Source of the DNA: Protonemura montana
Taxonomy: Eukaryota > Arthropoda > Insecta > Plecoptera > Nemouridae
Assembly: GCA_947568835.1 (NCBI GenBank)
Contig: OX387608.1
Location: 4,502,001-4,566,000, forward strand
Direction of reading: 5' to 3'
Length of the DNA stretch: 64,000 nt
Part shown: piece by piece, positions 61,248 to 64,000 of the stretch
Numbering within the stretch: the stretch's first letter is position 1
Layout: the number at the start of each line of letters is the position of its first letter
The notes under the pieces: generated by a model
Database searches by the model: none
Told to the model about the DNA's origin: nothing
Seen by the model: only the letters and a program-made list of their open reading frames with translations
Made by a program: the position numbers and the translations under genes

Positions 61248-61405
61248 TTTATTTTAGTAATCCGTTAGGAATCTATCATTCCGGCATTATTTGATTTGCC
61301 TGGCAACAGCCAATCAGAAGTAATTCTTTTTTGTTAACGGCATGTTAATTAAATAACAAACTACTGAATAATTGGCTAAAATAAGTTACGGCCCTGTTTG
61401 GCTCT
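61248..61405. mobile_element. Small MITE upstream of the ZAD gene
   Basis: GGTTTATTTTAGTAATCCGT at the left mirrors TGGCTAAAATAAG at the right. The body has TTGCCTGGCAACAGCCAATC and AGAAGTAATTCTTTTTTGTT, resembling the MITE in Rab intron 3 (19268-19395). It lies about 150-300 bp upstream of the ZAD-gene start. Confidence 0.5.
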
Positions 61406-62541
61406 GGTGGTTTGTTCGTTACAAAAAAGGCCAGATTGTGCACCATCTATGTGATCTTTGCACAGTAGGATCTCTTAGCTTTGCTTATCATGTCAAATTT
61501 ATTACGAATTTGGCAAACTAAATCCCAAAATTGGTAGGAGAGAGAGTATGGTATGGTCAAGGTCCAGTGGGACCAGTTGATAAGTGGGTAGGTATAAATA
61601 AAGCAGTATAAAACCTTGATAGAAGGGTAAATGTCACCACCCAGTCAACAAATAATAATTTAGAACACGGTTTACACAAATTTAGTTACACCCCCCGAGG
61701 CAACGAGCACGTGCCAACTAAACATAACCTTACCCGAAATCCCAGCTGGTCGAGAGCAGCGATCGATTTCAGTCGAGTCATCCGAGACTTGACGCGCACC
61801 ATTTTTATATTATTTCTTCTCGCAAGTGCATTTTTGTGCATTGGATGTCACGACACGACCAAAGTACCAACAGGGTTATAGGCCAAGAAAGTCCAAGGTT
61901 GTGGAAACAAAACGGTTTGCATTCAGCGTGAAAATAGTGAATGCAATTATTTGGAGCTTCCCTGTAATCTCCGGAAAGACATGGAATATTTATTTTTTAT
62001 TTTTAAGTCATGACTCAGGATAATCAGGATAAAAGGAAGAATTTTGTCAGAATAAAATCTCAGAATATTGACCACTGTAAGTGTGAGTCAGGGATCTAAC
62101 AAGTTGCACCTGGATTTCCCAGAATATTGGAACGAAAAAAAAAAAAAAAATTGAGTTGTACTTGCTCGCAAATCGGCCACGGATGACCAGGGGCACGTGC
62201 AGGTTTTATTTTTGCAGAAAACCGAGTGCTAGCTGGCATTTTGAAAAAAAAACACAATCTGTTGAAGTTAAATAAAATAAATATATATTTTTTCTTAGAT
62301 AAGCTGTGTAACAATCGGGTCTTATAGCTTTTTGGTGTACATTGTTGGTACTTCATAGATAATAGAGATACTTTTTAGAGAGGGAGCAAAGGCTGTTTCA
62401 GCTCCCAAGGGGAATCGCCAGCAAAACAAAAACATCCTGCAAGGAATGTTTTATTAAATAAGTAAGGCCGAACATCATCATCCCTGGATTTTTCATATCT
62501 CTTGAGACACTACACCTGTGTTCTGTCCATTAAAGCTTTTA

Positions 62542-62975
62542 AAACCGAACGGTTTGCCATTTTGGAAACACCAGTTCACATGAGATCACCGAAGTTCAGC
62601 AACACTGCGCTGGGTCAGGTATTGGATGGGTCAGGGTGACCATCATACACATGACCAGTTCTGTTCGGGAGAGATAATGGAGGGATGAAAGTTAGTACAG
62701 CAACTTCACTCGCCGTGCTTATCAACCTCTCGACAGCATGGATTTGTGGAGGAATCCTGCTGTTCACGTTGTACCGTCCTTCGGAAGGGATGTTAAGCCG
62801 GTGGTCCCCTTGGTCTTCGACAGGAGTAGGCTACGTGCCGGCACCGAGTTTCATCTCTTACATTCTAGACTAGGTTAGGTTCGTCATCGTTTTCATAAAT
62901 TCACCGACGCCATTAGACCAATATCAAAAAGCCAGATGTTGAAACAGAGTGTCATTAAACGCCAATAATCAAACA
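62542..62975 (+). mobile_element. Full-length 5S-rRNA-derived SINE
   Basis: The head has GATCACCGAAGTTCAGCAAC and GTATTGGATGGGT with an 8 bp insertion. The body is complete through GGCTACGTGCCGGCACCGAG and the tail has AATTCACCGACGCCATTAGA and CATTAAACGCCAATAATC. This copy is the reference that shows the pre-insertion sequence (one CCGG) for the transposon at 35039. Confidence 0.88.
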
Positions 62976-63129
62976 TTTTCATATGCAATTATACCAGTGT
63001 AATAGGTACTTCGTGGATTATTGCTGATATGATTCTGTGCTCTATATGATCTCTTCAAACAGTTTATTTTGAAATGGCCGCAATCTTATATTTTATAGAT
63101 GAAACGATCTTTAGAGGGCGATGGGTCAC

Positions 63130-63339
63130 CTATGGGTCAGAGAGACCGATCCCGAGGCCAACATCTCCCGAGTATAGATTGAGATCTCCACATATAAACG
63201 TGGTTGCTGAAAATGGAGCAAGTGATCTCATCTCAGCTATTGTTTTGTTCAGCCTCCCAAACATGGACAAGAGAAGCTGAATTGTTGCCACACTGCCGAT
63301 CTCGCTGCGCTGGGTCACTTTTTTAAATAGCCTCCACAA
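63130..63339 (-). pseudogene. Possible LINE endonuclease fragment
   Basis: An open minus-strand stretch includes LLSMFGRLNKTIAEMR and TTFICGDLNLYSGDVG. The ICGDLN segment recalls the GDFN motif of LINE apurinic-type endonucleases. It is short and isolated, so this is a tentative reading. Confidence 0.35.
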
Positions 63340-63404
63340 TTTATTTATTTTTTATTTAAGCAGTAATATATTTGTGATACTATATCAAATTTTCTTAAAT
63401 CATA

Positions 63405-63465
63405 AAGCAATATAATACAATTATAATAATATAATATAGTATAATATAATATAATCATAAAGCAT
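63405..63465 (+). repeat. AT-rich low-complexity tract
   Basis: Repeats of TAATATAATAT-type sequence; no element assigned. Confidence 0.8.
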
Positions 63466-63861
63466 AATCGTCAATGTTTATATCGTAATTAGTTGTATCC
63501 AGGGTTTAGATTTTTCTTTTTAGAATGGATTTTCTGGAAAATTTGCACTAGGTGAGATTTTTTAGCTGCTGAAACAGTTTTTACCAACCCCAATTAAAGA
63601 ATAAAAAAAATAATTTTGTTCCCTGGATCAACCAGAAAAAAATATGGGGGCGACACAGCCCCCTTGATGTTTTCATGAATTTTTATCACCCGTACCTAAC
63701 CCAACTTTTCTCAGATTCTCAATGTTTTTTTTTATATAATTATTATTTATAACAGGTTTGTTAGCCATGAGTCAAAACGTTGTAAAAGCTACTGCGGATG
63801 AACAGTGCGCATATATATATACAGGGATCCCATATCCAACCCCCGCGAAGTTATTATCTGT

Positions 63862-63930
63862 CTGCCTGCATAGCTCAGTTGACAGAGCATCCGACCAGTA
63901 TCAGGGAGGTCCCGGGATCGTATCCCGCTT
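63862..63930 (+). repeat. tRNA-derived SINE head
   Basis: GCCTGCATAGCTCAGTTGAC is an A-box/D-arm and CCCGGGATCGTATCCCG a B-box/T-arm, correctly spaced. The acceptor strands do not pair, so this is a SINE head and not a tRNA gene. The rest of the SINE runs off the window end. Confidence 0.6.
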
Positions 63931-64000
63931 CGGTTTCATGTACTTCCACTCGAGCTTCCTTTCCAGACATAAATATTTTTACAGATTAAAAAAAACCTAA

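Noticed and set aside
63862-63930. Functional tRNA gene
   Set aside because: The A and B boxes are good, but the acceptor strands do not pair, as expected of a SINE head.

Overview
This is a window of animal nuclear DNA, most likely from an arthropod. Genes are split by spliceosomal GT-AG introns, introns and intergenic DNA are AT-rich, and dispersed repeats are abundant. One gene joins an N-terminal ZAD domain to zinc fingers, an architecture expanded in arthropods, and the homeobox gene resembles the Drosophila CG11085/Bari type. I cannot name the species; nothing here separates a crustacean, springtail, myriapod or insect. There is no sign of bacterial or organellar DNA.

Seven protein-coding genes could be assembled exon by exon, with splice sites and reading phase closing in every case but one single-base ambiguity. 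From left to right: a MULE-transposase/SWIM zinc-finger gene of ZSWIM3 type (2880-5237, minus, 662 aa); AHI1/jouberin, a ciliary transition-zone WD40 protein (6623-16631, minus, 12 exons, 1035 aa); a single-exon CBR1-type carbonyl reductase (17241-18089, minus); a Rab-family GTPase (18298-20773, plus, 5 exons, 219 aa) that shares a roughly 210 bp divergent promoter with the reductase; a Bari-like homeobox gene (31922-47682, plus, 4 exons, 321 aa) with an 11 kb first intron; cyclin H (50042-52853, minus, 6 exons, 330 aa); and a ZAD zinc-finger gene (56917-61099, minus, 5 exons, about 668 aa). They are ordinary neighbours and not an operon. Cyclin H (TFIIH/CAK), the homeobox protein and the ZAD protein all act in the nucleus on transcription, but this is not evidence of a joint pathway.

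The rest is a nested mobile-element landscape. (1) A 5S-rRNA-headed SINE occurs as full copies, fragments and short satellite arrays. (2) A composite element carries a tRNA-like core between 20 bp inverted repeats, preceded by a module with two small hairpins. (3) A 1.9 kb non-autonomous DNA transposon, flanked by a CCGG duplication, sits inside a 5S-SINE in the homeobox intron. It contains about ten 127 bp satellite units arranged head to head. (4) A hairpin element whose end has expanded into a roughly 18-copy, 40 bp minisatellite lies in the last intron of AHI1. (5) There are also LINE remnants, small MITEs and two unnamed dispersed repeat families.

The most unusual items are the CCGG-flanked transposon with its inverted satellite core, the satellites built from 5S rRNA promoter sequence, the tRNA-like core inside inverted repeats, and the run of ten CCHC-type fingers in the ZAD protein.
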